In this document: piece after piece, positions 1 to 12,060 of the stretch
Position numbering within the stretch: the first letter of the stretch is position 1
How the letters are laid out: each line of letters starts with the position of its first letter
NCBI GenBank assembly: GCA_963693085.1
Contig: OY856409.1
Coordinates: 504,947,303 to 505,011,302 of the forward strand
Length of the DNA stretch: 64,000 nucleotides
Origin: Alisma plantago-aquatica
Taxonomy: Eukaryota > Streptophyta > Magnoliopsida > Alismatales > Alismataceae
Direction: 5' to 3'
Program-made: the position numbers and the translations under genes
Notes under the pieces: generated by a model
Databases searched by the model: none
What the model saw: only the letters and a program-made list of their open reading frames with translations
What the model was told of the DNA's origin: nothing

Positions 1-260
1 TGTGGCGTCGGTTTCTCTTAGAAATCCAACGCCTATAATCCCTTTACTGGCGTGTTTTGGTGGCGGGAAGATTTTTGGCGGCAGTTGTTTAGTAAACAAC
101 TGATGCCTATAGTCCCTTTGCTGGTGCATTTTTGGTGGAGGGAAGAGTTTGGGCGTCGGTTTTTACTAAACAACCGACGCATATAGTCCCTTTGCTAGCA
201 CATTTTCGGTGGTGAAAAAGGTTTTGGCGTCGGTTGAGATCCGACGCCGAAGGTGTCCCC
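1..260. repeat. CACTA subterminal repeats with GCGTCGGT hairpins
   Basis: Three imperfect tandem copies of a roughly 70-90 bp unit contain 'ctatagtccctttgctgg' variants, each flanked by GCGTCGGTT...AACCGACGC inverted repeats around a TTTACTAAAC-type loop. A fourth GCGTCGGTTGAGATCCGACGC hairpin lies at about 227-248. In CACTA elements such subterminal repeats are the sites bound by the element's own DNA-binding protein (TNPA type). Here they are old, with several units differing by point changes. Confidence 0.75.
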
Positions 261-347
261 CTTTAGCGGCGCCCACTTGGGTGTCACTTTGAAACTAACA
301 CTAAAGAGCTTAAATAACCGACGCTAAAAGGCTTTTATGTAGTAGTG
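1..347. mobile_element. CACTA (En/Spm-type) DNA transposon, one terminus
   Basis: The end at 347 reads, on the minus strand, CACTACTACATAAAAGCC, the typical terminal inverted repeat of plant CACTA elements. Subterminal repeats built on GCGTCGGT/ACCGACGC follow inward. The element extends left out of the window, so its transposase and other end are not visible. It sits inside the protease region of a minus-strand gypsy element: the gypsy reading frame runs up to 348 and then enters the TIR. The 3-bp target duplication cannot be checked because the other end is missing. The TIR and subterminal repeats are seen directly; family membership follows from the CACTA signature. Confidence 0.85.
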
Positions 348-624
348 CCACTTGTATGTTGTGTCCTGAAAAAGATAGAATACAAGATGGACAAACCTCC
401 TGAAGTAATGTAGGACCAACAAGAGGGGTTTCTAACAACAAGCTATCTTTCTTACGACTAACAGGTAAAAGGCAGCTATCAAGCATACCACGCGTGATAA
501 AAGAGTGTGTAGCACCTGGGTCAGCCAGAATAGATATAAAGCAAGAAATAGACAAATCAGAATGAAACAACTCCATCTGACCTGGCACCACTCGCGGGTT
601 GACTATCACCTCTGGTTGACTCAT
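348..624 (-). pseudogene. Ty3/gypsy pol fragment: retropepsin-like protease
   Basis: The translated minus strand contains ADPGATHSFI (DPG codons near 514-522), matching the D-[ST]-G-A-[TS]-H-[SN]-F-I active-site block of plant gypsy proteases that process Gag-Pol. The catalytic Asp is kept, but the normal Ser/Thr after it is Pro. The frame is cut at 347 by the CACTA terminus, so flap, RT, RNase H and integrase are absent here. It lies downstream of the gag relic (799-1822) in the same direction. The substitution plus truncation make it non-functional. Confidence 0.75.
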
Positions 625-798
625 AGCATAGAATTCAGTTGTTGCTTTGTGTCATCCATGCCCTCTGCTTCCTTGAGCAGACGATCCTACTTGCGACGCT
701 TGGCCACATCCTCACCTTATGGCACCATTAGACTGATGTCTATCCGATCCTTGCAGGCTCTACCTTGGTTGTTGCATCACTTCAACGTCTCTCCTCAA

Positions 799-1822
799 GC
801 AATTCAACTTCAGATGCCCTATCCATCCATAGAGAAAACATGACTTGTCCCCTTGCTACAGCCTAGACGGCTATGTCACTACTACTGAAGTTGTATTGTA
901 GGCTCTATATGGCAAAAAACCACGCCCTCTTCCTTTACTTGTTGACCATTGTGGCGGCACACTAGGACCTTGCATCACAGAAGGTGCATAAAACCTTGGC
1001 TTTTTGGGGCCATCAAACCTCTGTCTCTGAAACTGAGCAGGCAATTTCTTGGACATAGCCTCTCTCTTTTCCCAGATTGAATGCTCTATCCTCCTAATAG
1101 ACTCCACAAACATGGCAAACTGTTCCTGGTTCTCAAAAGCAACAGCATGTGTTGTCAGGTCGGCACTCAAACCGTCTAATCCTATCATCATCTATTTCTG
1201 CCATGTGAGGACAGAACCTTAGCAGCTCCATAAACTAGGCTTTATACTCAGTGATGCTCAGAGGACCCTGGTGCAAATGCTCAAATCGGCTGATCTTCTC
1301 ATCCAGATATGTCTTCGGGAAGTATCGACTAACGAACTCCCATCAGAAAACATCCCATCTGATCACCTCGATAGGTCGCTTCTCCTCCTCGATGGCCCAC
1401 CAGTGGCTAGCACTACCTTTTAGAAGGTAGACAATGTACTTGAATTTGTCTTCCTCGGGGATGTTGAGGATCCGTAAGGCCTTCTCAAGACCTATCAGCC
1501 ACAGATCGGAATCCGCTAGATCAGCCGTTCCAGCATAATTCGAAGCTCTGACTCGGCGAAGCTACTCAAAGGTCTTCTCAATACCCAAAGAGTCACCATG
1601 GGGAATGAGTGCTCTTGGCGGAGGCATAGGTAATCTCTCCACCATGTGATTCATCGTAGCCATTAGCTGCCCCATAAGGTGTTGATAGGTAGGGTTCTCA
1701 AGAATGGCAGGGTCAAACTGGGGGACCTCAGGCACACAATCTTCATGTGCCTGTGCACCAACTCCATCAAAAAATGTAGCAACACTGCTCTCAGTAGCAT
1801 GTTCTTCATGATTCCCAGACAT
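799..1822 (-). pseudogene. Ty3/gypsy gag, broken
   Basis: The start is probably the ATG at 1822, 113 nt after the PBS (product begins MSGNHEEHATESS). The central part reads as a Retrotrans_gag domain: motifs resembling ASHWWAIEEEKR, RYFPKTYLDEK and ITEYKA occur in order between about 1560 and 1190. At least three in-frame stops (near 1565, 1345 and 1235) and one frameshift near 1190 interrupt it. The reading frame resumes with GLDGLSADLTTHAVA and runs into a basic, Gly/Arg-rich tail. The zinc knuckle at 799-840 reads CFLYGWIGHLKLNC, CX2CX4HX4C with the second Cys replaced by Tyr. Gag would form the capsid of the element's cytoplasmic particle; this copy cannot. Confidence 0.8.
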
Positions 1823-1934
1823 CTTTTAGCTTTATCTTCTACTGGGAGCAGAAGTCATTATAAGAAAATCTAGAAATATCACAAGAACAGACACAAGCCT
1901 AGTAGTAGATCCATTTAGACTCAGTGAACCTAGA

Positions 1935-1946
1935 GCTCTGATACCA
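1935..1946 (-). other. Primer-binding site, element 0
   Basis: The minus strand reads TGGTATCAGAGC, complementary to the 3' end of initiator methionine tRNA, the primer of minus-strand DNA synthesis in most plant LTR retrotransposons. It lies 8 nt from the inferred LTR edge (1955) and 113 nt upstream of the gag start, fixing element 0 as minus-strand. Confidence 0.85.
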
Positions 1947-3749
1947 AACTTACTTGTAACATCCCGCCATCACAAAGATAACAAAACACCACGCAAAAAT
2001 GCATGGAACCACCATAAACCACATATTATAAAAAACACAGGTCAATTAAAACTGATTGTGGAAAACGTCATAAGAACGGAACTATAACAACCAGATCTAC
2101 ATCCTGCAAGGAAACATGTTATATATATATATACAAGCATGATATTTGTCCACTAGTAGATAAGATCCATCTGTTCCATATTCATCAAGGATACATCACC
2201 TGTTTATATACATACCAGACCTAGCCAGGCCAACAACAGGTTATAAAAAGCCATACTAAGATCATACATCATGAAACCTCATCAAAACACCTGCAAGGAC
2301 CTAAGAGTACATGGAAGATTCTAGGACTCTACTACAAAACAACCACATCAGCATATCCAACCTTGCTTTCTACTGATCTTCTTGCTGCTTATCCGTAACA
2401 CTATGATCACCACCACATCTAGCTCGATCACCTAAAAAGGTTGAAACCAGCGGGGTGAGACACACAGTCCCAGTGAGAAACATAACTCCCAGCCAAACTA
2501 TAAAACCTCAAAGAAGCTAGAACAGATAAAACATGTAGCATATATAACCAGATCATATATGAAATGTGAAGAGCAGGGTTATATATAATAGCTTACCATG
2601 ATACCTGAGAAGCATATAACTAGCGGCAAGGAGTACTTAGGGCATGTATCTAAAACAATCATACATTATGCAAGGCCTCAACCAATGTTTCGTGTTTCCC
2701 TAAGCATATATACTATATGACTGGATTACCATTTATTATGCCATGAGGAAATGAGTCGTACCGCTCAAATCCAACCTTCTATTGCGAAACCCAAAGCCAG
2801 TGCCATACAAGGTCAATGGAAGAGCCGAACTCTATGACCTCACCCCTCGTGGTCAGTGTAAGAGAACCAAAGCAGGACCACAGTCTCTTGCTTAAGTGAC
2901 CTCAGTCACAGGGTTAGCTCCGCAGGCTACCCTTTCCTCTAGCCTGCCTTGGTACCAGTCTTGACGTTAGTATATCTTGAGCCACATGCCTGTTCACCAT
3001 GCGCTTGAGCCATGAATGCATTCATGCTCTATCACACAGAGCCATGGGCCTATTCACCATGCTCTTATACACATCTGGAGTCTACAACCACAATTGCACT
3101 CTAATCCTCCTATTTTTGGCTAGGAGAAACCCCACATACTCAACAATATGCACTCCAGGTTAACCTGCAGGAGAACATGTTTCACCATCACTAGCTCCTG
3201 ACGATGATGGATCTATAGCCAGGGCAAACTACACGAAAGGTTCATCTGCAATGAATTAATGCATTTTAGTTGGATTGCTGGGGTCAACCAAGTTATAATA
3301 AGCAAACCATAAACAAAAAATTTGCCACATAGATTCCTTTATTTTGCGTCACACTATTACTGCTATTCTCAATGCCATCAACATCATCATGATCCATCTC
3401 AAGGATCTTACATCGCATATTACCACTTGGCCTCTTTCCAATCATCATGATCTATCACAAGGATCCAACATCACAGGGATTCCCTCCCATCATTAAGCTT
3501 ATGTTACCAACACATAGGTAACACTCATCATGTAGTTCTCATAACACATAGTGTTTCTAAATATCAAGAGAATGTCACCAAGGACATCATTATAGCTCAT
3601 ACCTGATTACACATCTCACTTGATGAAACCTACATCGTTAGTGTGCTCAAGAGTAGATAAACACTTCATCATCAAGACACATTTTTGCAACATTAGATGA
3701 CCATGTATATAAGATCCATATATAAACATTCTAATGATATTAGGGTTTC

Positions 3750-4720
3750 AAGCATAACAACAACATGTCGGGTAAGGGATAACCCTCACCAAAACATACC
3801 ACGACCCTCACCAAAGCATATCGGGTAAGGGACTAGCCCTCACCCAAAGATCATGCCACAAACCGACCTTAGGGTATCGGTTAAAGGCAACTAGCCACAT
3901 CTAGCTATATCGGTCAGCACTATCGGACAACACCCATAACGGGCAAGCCATAAGCAAGCTGATAATGAGCAGCATCATACCATGCAACCTGAATCGCCCA
4001 AGTGACACACCCTGTCATGCAACACTGTGTCGACGATGCTATTTCGGGCAACGCCAGACCATGTCGCCCAGCCAAAGGCCAGCAGGCGTCGTAGCGTGCA
4101 ACGTTGTGTCGTGATACCTGCATTGTGCAACGCCCCGAGACGGGCAACGTCATGACGGGCAATGCACCTATTTGGGGTAACATGGAGTACTACCCAAGAG
4201 GGCATCATACAAGGTAGAAGCAACACCCGATGCCCAACCAAAACGTGTAACACCCAAGTGGTCAAGAAGGCAACTACCTACTATATCGCCCAAACTCTAA
4301 CTCAAAGGAAGAGATGGATATCGGGAAACACTACCCATAATGGGTGTCATGCAAAACAAGGCCATGACACCCAAGAGGTCAACTCCTCCAAAACACACAT
4401 CAGACAAGGGACCAACTAGATGTCAACCAACCATATCGTCCAAAACCTAACCCTAGGGTAGGAAAGGGATATCGGTCACCACACCTACAACCATGTCGGG
4501 CAACAAGCTCCAAGATACAACCATACATATCAGGTTACTAGGGTTAGAAGGTCTCAACCTCATCACAACCATCCACACCATATCGCCCAAGGATACCAAG
4601 AGTGTCGGCTCATCTCTCAACAACCAAGTGAAAGTGGTTTTGCTCCACCTCAAGTATATCGAGCAACAAGGGTAGAACATCACCCTATCAGCCAACCAAC
4701 TCAACATATCACCCAAACAT
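3750..4720. repeat. CpG-containing short motif array in LTR of element 0
   Basis: A loose array repeats CGGGCAA and its complement-like form ATATCGCCCAA, along with TATCGG(G/T) variants: for example CGGGCAAGCC, CGGGCAACGC, TCGCCCAAG, TCGGGCAAC. Copies are spaced irregularly every 30-80 bp and are diverged. Additional GCCCGACAC/CCCGACAC copies occur at about 5630-5720. The function is unknown. It resembles the motif arrays in the LTRs of elements 1 and 4 in style but not in sequence. Confidence 0.5.
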
Positions 4721-5430
4721 CTAGGCCATGGGCTCACCTTTCAACAACTAAGGAGAGAGAGGGGTTTTTTCCAAGCAACTAAAGCATAGGCTCACCTCTC
4801 AAGTCCAAGGAAAGAAAGGGGTTTTTCCCAAGAACACACTACACACACCTTTGAACTAAGAAACCCTAAGCTCACCTATCAACTAAAGAGAGAGAGGGTT
4901 TTTCTCAAGATCCCCTAATCCAAAGGATAGGCTGACACAAAGGGAAACCACCTCACCACAAAACGTCCAACATGAGCTAGGGCACATGTAGGGCAACACC
5001 ATAACCAACTAAAGCAAGAAGCATTACTAGCAAGGTATGTAAGGCCGATCAAGATAACATAGCATAGATAAATTTAAGTATAGTTAGGGTTAGGAGTTAT
5101 GTAACCCACCTTAAGCACACTCCTTCAAGATCCAAAGCTCCAAAGCTCCAAGGCCCCACCTTCGTCCACCTCAAGAAGAGAAGAGAAACCCTATTACCAC
5201 CATAACTGAAAAACAAGGAGGAAGATGGTACCAAGGGGGAAGGGAGAGAGATACTCACCAACTAGAGAAGAAAGGAGAAAGAACACTAGGGTTTCGACCA
5301 CCACTAGGGAAGAAGAGAACCACAACTGCAAGATGTATCAGCCACCACTCTTCTCTAAGGGATATCGACAACCAAGGGAAAGGGAGCAACTAAGGGAACT
5401 AAAGGGACCACTAGCAAGAAAAGAGAGGGG

Positions 5431-5438
5431 TATATATA
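5431..5438 (-). promoter_or_regulatory. TATA box in LTR of element 0
   Basis: TATATATA lies about 600 bp from the outer LTR end, in a GAGAGGGG...AGAGGG context. Transcription would run leftward through R/U5 toward the PBS, giving an unusually long R-U5 of about 3.4 kb. Confidence 0.45.
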
Positions 5439-6036
5439 CAAGAGGGTAAGGGGGAGAGAAATGCAAGGTTGTGTGCACTAAGGACCACTTGTCCAAGGGT
5501 CACACCACATTCTAACACCCCGACACCACTTATCCAAGGTCTCGCCACTTGCTAGCAACAAGCACCACATGTCCAAAGAGGGTGACACAAATGATGCTAG
5601 GTGGAGGGGTGTGTGTTGCCCAACATGGCAACCCGACACACCCACCAACACCCCTGGCTGATACACCACTTGGATAACACACCATGCTCGACACAAGGCA
5701 CCTCTTGCCCGACACACTCAAGCAAGGAGGAAGGGCTTCAATCCCAACAACAAGCCCAAGCTTAAACAAGCTCAAACAAGGCCCAAAACAACTCAAGCAA
5801 GGAACCCAACTCATCCTCTCAATCCTAGAGGATGCAAAGAGATACAAAGGGATCTCTCAAGGTGGAAATCTTGCATGGAAACCCTAGAACTTGGGTAAAT
5901 TGGAAGTTTCACCAAAAAGACCCACAACAAAGCACAACAACCCTAATCACACCTCAGGTGATTAGGCAAGCCTCTAAACATAAGGTTTAGGCAAAGCAAA
6001 CAGGGTAAGCCCAAAACAAAGGTCAGGGTCCTTACA

Positions 6037-6780
6037 TCGATTGAGTGACATTCTCCCTCATATTGTGGCAGTGATCGTGATTGAGCGAACCCCATCCAGC
6101 GACAACGTACCAGCAGCGGTAGCAACTAAGCGACCCCCTCCCTCAAGCGACAGTCATGGAGTTGGGGATACGATTGAGAGAGTGTGATAGGTCGACTCAC
6201 AAATGGGTTTTTTGTGAGAAACCCTTGCTACCCTCAAGTCTTCATCATGTAGCCTCTTCCCCCCACTTCTACTCCATGTCATCCTTGCTCTTCCCCTCCC
6301 CACTTCCCCATCCCTCATAAGTTATCACCCTACCTTGGTAGGGTTTCACCACTTGAAATTCCATCACCAACTCCCACACACTACATACGAAGATTTATCA
6401 TTGATTGCCTCACCAAGCACATCTCCGATGACTTATCGTCATGCCCATGATGGTTGATGTCAACCTCAACAAGGTTGGGCCATGGGATCTCCCTGGTGAG
6501 TGCCAGATAGGTACCCAACAACCCCTCCCTCTCCCTTTAGTCTTTCTCCTCAAATCAACTAAGGTTGTGAAATATATGTAAATAGATGGAAATCGATCTG
6601 CGATGCATGTAATGACCATTTTAGCTACTATTTTGGTATAGTGAAGGGGAATTAGCCAGACATGGCTCATAATTTACTTCCTTTCTTAAGAAACTCTTGT
6701 TTCATCTTTATTTAGAAATGGGACTGTTGGGACATCTTCTACTAAAAAAAGAAGCCAAGGGGTAATATATTGACTAAATC
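6037..6780. other. No gene recognised; flank of element 0
   Basis: Between the LTR edge and the first hAT homology I see no coding signal. The text contains several GAGCGA/AAGCGAC words and a pyrimidine-rich stretch (6240-6320). It may include the 5' non-coding part of the hAT element, but no terminal inverted repeat was found. Confidence 0.4.
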
Positions 6781-8530
6781 TACTAAAAATGTAGGTGGAG
6801 TTATGAAGGTAGTTTGCAACCAATGGGGGAAACCTCTATCCTATAATAGTATAAATGAGATCAATCACCTATACAACCACTATGAAAGGTCATGTCCAAC
6901 TCTAAAAGGGTTGGGTAATTAGGAGTTAACAAGAAACTTAGATTCCACTTCCAACTGGGACATTTCAATGAGAAACCTAATGAGAATGATTGTGAGCATG
7001 AATATCCCATTTCAATAGTGGACCATGTTGTCTTTATGGCTTAATTTCTTCTCTTCAATCTCTTTTTAAGTGTCATTCAAGAAATATAGTGAAAATTATA
7101 TCTTGTCAGCTTATACATTTGAGAAAGCTAAGCTAGTGCAAACTATTGAGAGAAATAAGTCAATGTTTGCAATTACTCTGATATGTAGACATCCAACCAT
7201 CAGAGGAGAGCTTACATGGTTATCAATGTCCATTATGTTGACTAAAGATGGACATTAAGTAGTTTTATTCTACAATTTTGCATGCACCATGTTCACATAC
7301 CATGGAGGTACTACAAACTATTTTATTAAGGAGCGTGATGTAGTGGAATATTGGTATAAAGCTATACAATATCTCTTGAAAATTGCTCTATCAATGATGC
7401 TATTGTCAACGGATTAAGGGAGACATTTCCTAACACCTCATTGTTATAGTGTGGCAAATCACTCCATATGTGATGTTGTGCTCATATTCTCAACTTGATT
7501 GTGAAGGATGGACTTTTTCATTGAAAGTGAAATTAAGAAATTTCATGACAATGTGGCATATTGGATAACTACTTCAAATAGGTAATAAAAAATTTGAGGA
7601 GATTGCTAAACAATTGAAAGTTCCTATAGATAAAAATGTGTCCCTTGATTGTCCTACAAAGTGGAATTCCGCCCTCTCTATCTCCAGACTGAATTGTTAT
7701 ACATGAGTGATTTCTATAGACTGAGTCAGATAGATGCACTTTTTGACACACTGCCTACTGTATGATTGGAATTTATATTCTTTGATTTGTGACAAACTTC
7801 ATATTTTCACTCAGCTAGTGAGGATTTGTCGAGGACTAAATACCCCACATCCAATATTTATTTCGCAAATAATATGCATTATAAAATTGAAGTTGAATGA
7901 ATGGGAGAACTCATGCAATCCTATCATAAAGAAAATGATAGGTGAAATGATGGAGAAGTTCAAGAAGTATTGGGATGATATTCATGTAATGTTGGGTGGT
8001 TGCCACTATTCTGGACCCTCGCTTCAAAATGGATATAGTGATTTTTATTATCCTTCAATCTATGGGGAAAAACTAAATCCAAAGTTGATAAATTTTGCAA
8101 AGTATGTGATCAATTTCTAAAGGAATATTAGGAAAAGAAATGTAAATGACCATACAATGTCTAGCCAAAAAATATTCTCCTCTTAGTACCCTATTGTTGT
8201 AGTCCCACTAAAACCACTTCATCAGTTCAAGTCACATGCTAGAAGAAAGAAAAGTTTAAGAAACTTTAGAATGAGTAAGTTGGGTGTATACTTGGGGGAG
8301 AAAGTGGTGTTGGTTAAGGATGATGATTATGATATTAAAACTTAGTGGAAAACTAATAAGGAAAATTATCCTATATTATGAGATAGATGGGGATATTTTA
8401 GCCATTCCCACTTCTCCAGTAGCATTTGATACAACATTCAATACTGGAGTAGAATTCTTCACCGACATCATAGTCGTCTCACACCCAAGACTGTGGAGTC
8501 TTTGATGTGTCTTCAAAATTGATATTCTAC
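6780..8530 (+). pseudogene. hAT-family transposase, decayed
   Basis: Relics occur in family order. A BED zinc finger remnant at about 6802-6895 reads VCNQWGKPL, with the second Cys replaced by Trp, followed by NHLYNHYERSC. RNase-H-fold text around 7146-7260 resembles ITxDMWTSNxQ. CAHILNLIVKDG lies at 7478-7513, a strong hAT hallmark. LDCPTKWNS lies near 7636-7671. EEMMEKFKKYWDD-like text lies near 7930-7985. The C-terminal dimerisation domain has SPVAFDTTFNTG near 8410-8450 and SRLTPKTVESL-like text to about 8510. Frames change repeatedly and stops are frequent, so no protein is made. hAT transposases cut and paste DNA through an RNase-H-like DDE core. Confidence 0.8.
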
Positions 8531-9846
8531 TATTGGGGGTAAGATCAAAACTTTAATTTGTTCTTTGATATTACGTTCTCTACTAGTTAATTCTTTATTT
8601 TCTTATTGTAGGAGATTATTTTTTTGGAGACATTGACACCACTCTTATAGACATGGATACCCTTAGTCTTGGTACATTTCATAAATATCATTTATTATTG
8701 TTATTATGTTTCATGATTTTGTTCTTATATCTCATTTGATTTTGTTTTTATATCTCAGATGTCAAAGTTTCATGTGTAATTTCCTCAAAGGATACTCAAG
8801 CTTAGCATATTCAAGCTAATGATACTATATAGTATTTTGGGTGTTTAATGCCATGTTTGCATGCCTAATGTGAGTGTTGAATGTCATATAGTTTCTTCTT
8901 CTAGGTTTTCTTTGAGGTTGGTTTTTGGCTTCTCTATTCCTTTTGAGAAAATTATATGCAAACTTAGGTGAGGAATTTGTATAGTTTGTTTTATTATTAC
9001 TATATGACTAATGGACTGCACAACACTTGCTTTTCCACTCTTAGGTAAGTTACTACTCTTCCTGGGCAGGGAAGACTATAGTAAAGAGGTGGTTCTTCTT
9101 CTTCCGCCCATTTACACCCCCGACCTCATGTCTACACAAGCCAAGACAACGCTTTGCTTTGTTTCTACCAGATTGTGACTTACATAGATGACCTGACTCA
9201 TCATCTATTCTGAGCATGGTTCATTATCTAGACATTATACTCATTGTTATATGCTCTTTGGAATTTACTTATATTGGTTTTCATGGCACGATAAGAATGA
9301 TTACCGATGTTTGAATTGACCATGACACAAGTGGTACTTTTATAGTAGGGGAACTACGAAAAGGAGTGTTTTTGGAGTGTTATAGCAGTATGAGAACTAG
9401 TTGTATGTTATTAGTTTTGTTTATGATGTGCCCTTTTAATGAAAGATTAGCTAATGCTCTTGTATGTGGTGGTCATTGTGTTGTGAACTAGTTGTTGTTT
9501 GCAAAACTATTGTCTTGTGATATTTATTGAATCATTGTGTGTAATGAACATTATAGGAATATGAGATAGTAGTCTTGTGTTTAGTTACATTTGTGTATGA
9601 TGAAAAATTAATTATTGATCTTATCTAATGTAACAGAAATGTCAATGGAAAATGTTGAGATGCCAATGAAAAATGTATGTTTTGTTACTTTGGTAAGTGA
9701 AAAAATATATGTTTTGTTACATAAATGGAAAAATAAAATTTATGTGTACTTTGCATATGTTGAGAACTGTATTATAAAAATTAATGCAATATACTTTGCA
9801 TTCTAAAATGAGGGTAAAGTACATATGTAAGTAGCAGATTACATTT
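8531..9846. other. No gene recognised; 3' flank of the hAT relic
   Basis: AT-rich sequence. The segment near 8612-8690 could be the last small hAT exon (acidic codons after an AG), but this is weak. Small ORFs in this interval have no recognisable domain. Confidence 0.35.
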
Positions 9847-9990
9847 TCGGGTCAGGTCAGGTATTTACCTTTCAAGTTGTGTTTTTATCAAATTAGGTTT
9901 TTGTGGAACCTTTTATGTTGGATTTATTTGGGGGAGTTTTTCGACTAAGCAGCGAATGGATGAGGTCTGGTTGGGTTTTCCAAAACACAA
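9847..9990. repeat. Possible hAT subterminal region
   Basis: CGGGTCAGGTCAGGT near 9848-9862, with GGTCTGGTTGGGTTTT near 9963-9980, resembles the (A/G)ACCCGACCTGACCC repeats common near hAT ends. No matching terminal inverted repeat or 8-bp target duplication was identified, so the assignment to the upstream hAT relic is only positional. Confidence 0.3.
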
Positions 9991-12060
9991 CTTGTTGTCA
10001 TGTTTTCTCCAGAATGAAGTTGTATGACAACTATTAGCATAAAGAAACTATCATTCAAGTGAATATTAAGAGGAGGGTTTTCAATCACATACCATGATCA
10101 TGGAATAGACAAAACCCAATTCATAAAGCAAGGCAAATATACAATGAGTATAAAATACTAGACAATGATAAATGAATTTTTGCAAACGTTCGAAACATCC
10201 ATCATGGAAAACAACATTTTTATCCATACTCATAATGACCAATATGAATCAGACAGTGATTATAATTTTCAAAACATAAATTTGAGCATTGACCACTTAA
10301 AAATATTTCAAAATACCTAAAATAATTATTGTTACCCACAAAATATATTTTAGATTTTTAGTTTCATTTTATGAGCGTAAAAGTTGGTAATTTTGAAATC
10401 GAAAATGTACAGATGCATTAAATGTTGGTCTTTGTAATAAACCTAATGAATTAAGGGCCCTATGCAACAACTTCTTATTTGTTGTCTACTAAAACACAAC
10501 TTAAACTTGGGTACACTATTTACATGGGGTCGTATATAGTTGTCAACCTATAGGGAATGTCTAAAAGATTAATTGTGTACATGAAATAGTATAAAAAATT
10601 ACTCATGTGTAGTTCCTATACCTGGTAGGTCCCATATAGTATTTTTCAATAGGATCTTCACCTATGCTAGCCATAATGTGAAAGAAGATAACATATATGT
10701 GCATATAACAATATGAAAAGATAGATAAACTCAAATCTAGTCTATGAGACTCTTTTATGTTATGTTCAAAGGAAAAACCAAGATCTTTATCTACTCATGT
10801 GAGGATTTTTATGTAGTCATCACTAGGAGATTGACACAAATTGATCCACATTAAACCTCTATGACATAGAAGCCAAAAAAACTAATAAAAGTAAATGAAT
10901 CTCACAACATACTTTTATTTTCTTTTCTTTTTATGGATGTAGGTTATACATTTATTCACTCACACATAAAAATAAATAAATGGAAGAGTTCATTTGAATA
11001 TGATATAAATATAGATAAGGAATACTAAAATCTAGCTAGAATTTATATATGTTTCCAAAAGATCATATCCAAGACACATAGAAAAGACTCCCACACCCAA
11101 CAACTCCAAGTGCAAGGATGATCGAACACAAAATTATATACAATTGATCTTCACCTCATAAATGAATAAAAATGGAATAATATGGATTAATTATCTTAGG
11201 ATGTGAGGAACCTTCTTCAGAACCTAAAATTCAAGTATCATCTATGTGAGTGAAAAAGGTCTATTTCGGAAGTATTTCTAAATAATAGTCTAGTTTTGTT
11301 TCTCAATGTGTGATGAGTTGTGGCTAGTCAATTTTTAGTCTTTATTTAGTGTCAGTTGTACTCACCATGTTGGTGACTGCTCATCATTATGGTTGAGGTT
11401 TTTGTTAATCGATGTGTCAAGTTTGCCGTCAACACACACCCATGAATATAATTACTCAAAAGCTATATTATTGTGGTTAGGTCAATTTTTACAAAAGTTG
11501 CAGGTTGATCTAACTGTGAGTACATGCATTTTTAACATATTCTTATAATAAATAAAATTATCATATTTAGACATAATTTTCTTTCTATGTATCAATTGGG
11601 ATCAATGTGTTTATTATTCATTTAAAAGACCCCTATATTCTACTTTTATGATTTCAAATAACTTTTTATCATCTTTTACCATACACAAGTAGCAATAAAG
11701 AATCACAATTTTGTTCACTACAAGTCATGTATATAAACAACATAACATCTTAATCTAACATTTTATAGTCATAAATATTTAAGAATACAAGGTAGCTAAA
11801 TTTGGGTTCACAAGTTCTAGGGTTACAAGCTAAGTGTAGTTGAAGTCATAATCTCAACCATGTTAAACTAAACATAGCTGATGTCATAACATCCATCATG
11901 TTAAATTAAGAATGTTCAAAGTCATAACCTAATATATAATATCCCTTTCACCAAGAATACATAGAAGGAATGAGATAAAAAGAATTAGGAGTTCAACTAC
12001 TAAAGTATTCTCTTTGGCACAATCACCATGTTCAGACTAGTTTTATAGAATAGGATGGAG
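9991..12060. other. No feature recognised (AT-rich)
   Basis: About 2 kb of AT-rich text without ORFs of note, LTR ends, PBS, terminal repeats or tandem repeats that I could see. It may be old, unrecognisable element debris. Confidence 0.4.

Larger units (their letters stand above)
1955..6036 (-). repeat. Long LTR (5' LTR) of gypsy element 0, about 4.1 kb
   Basis: The plus-strand text begins TGTAAC beside the PBS and ends CTTACA, giving TG...CA ends with a 5-bp inverted repeat TGTAA/TTACA. A TATA box lies inside at 5431-5438 (minus strand). The partner LTR is outside the window, so the outer boundary is inferred from the terminal motif only and no 5-bp duplication can be tested (adjacent bases are TCGAT). 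At 4.1 kb it would be a long LTR, as in some Tekay/Del-type elements. No coding region is supported inside it; small ORFs here are unlikely to be genes. Confidence 0.6.

Noticed and set aside
3920..4265. Overlapping minus-strand ORFs rich in Cys and Met in the LTR of element 0
   Set aside because: Lie in the CGGGCAA motif array inside the LTR; composition reflects the repeats and no domain is seen.
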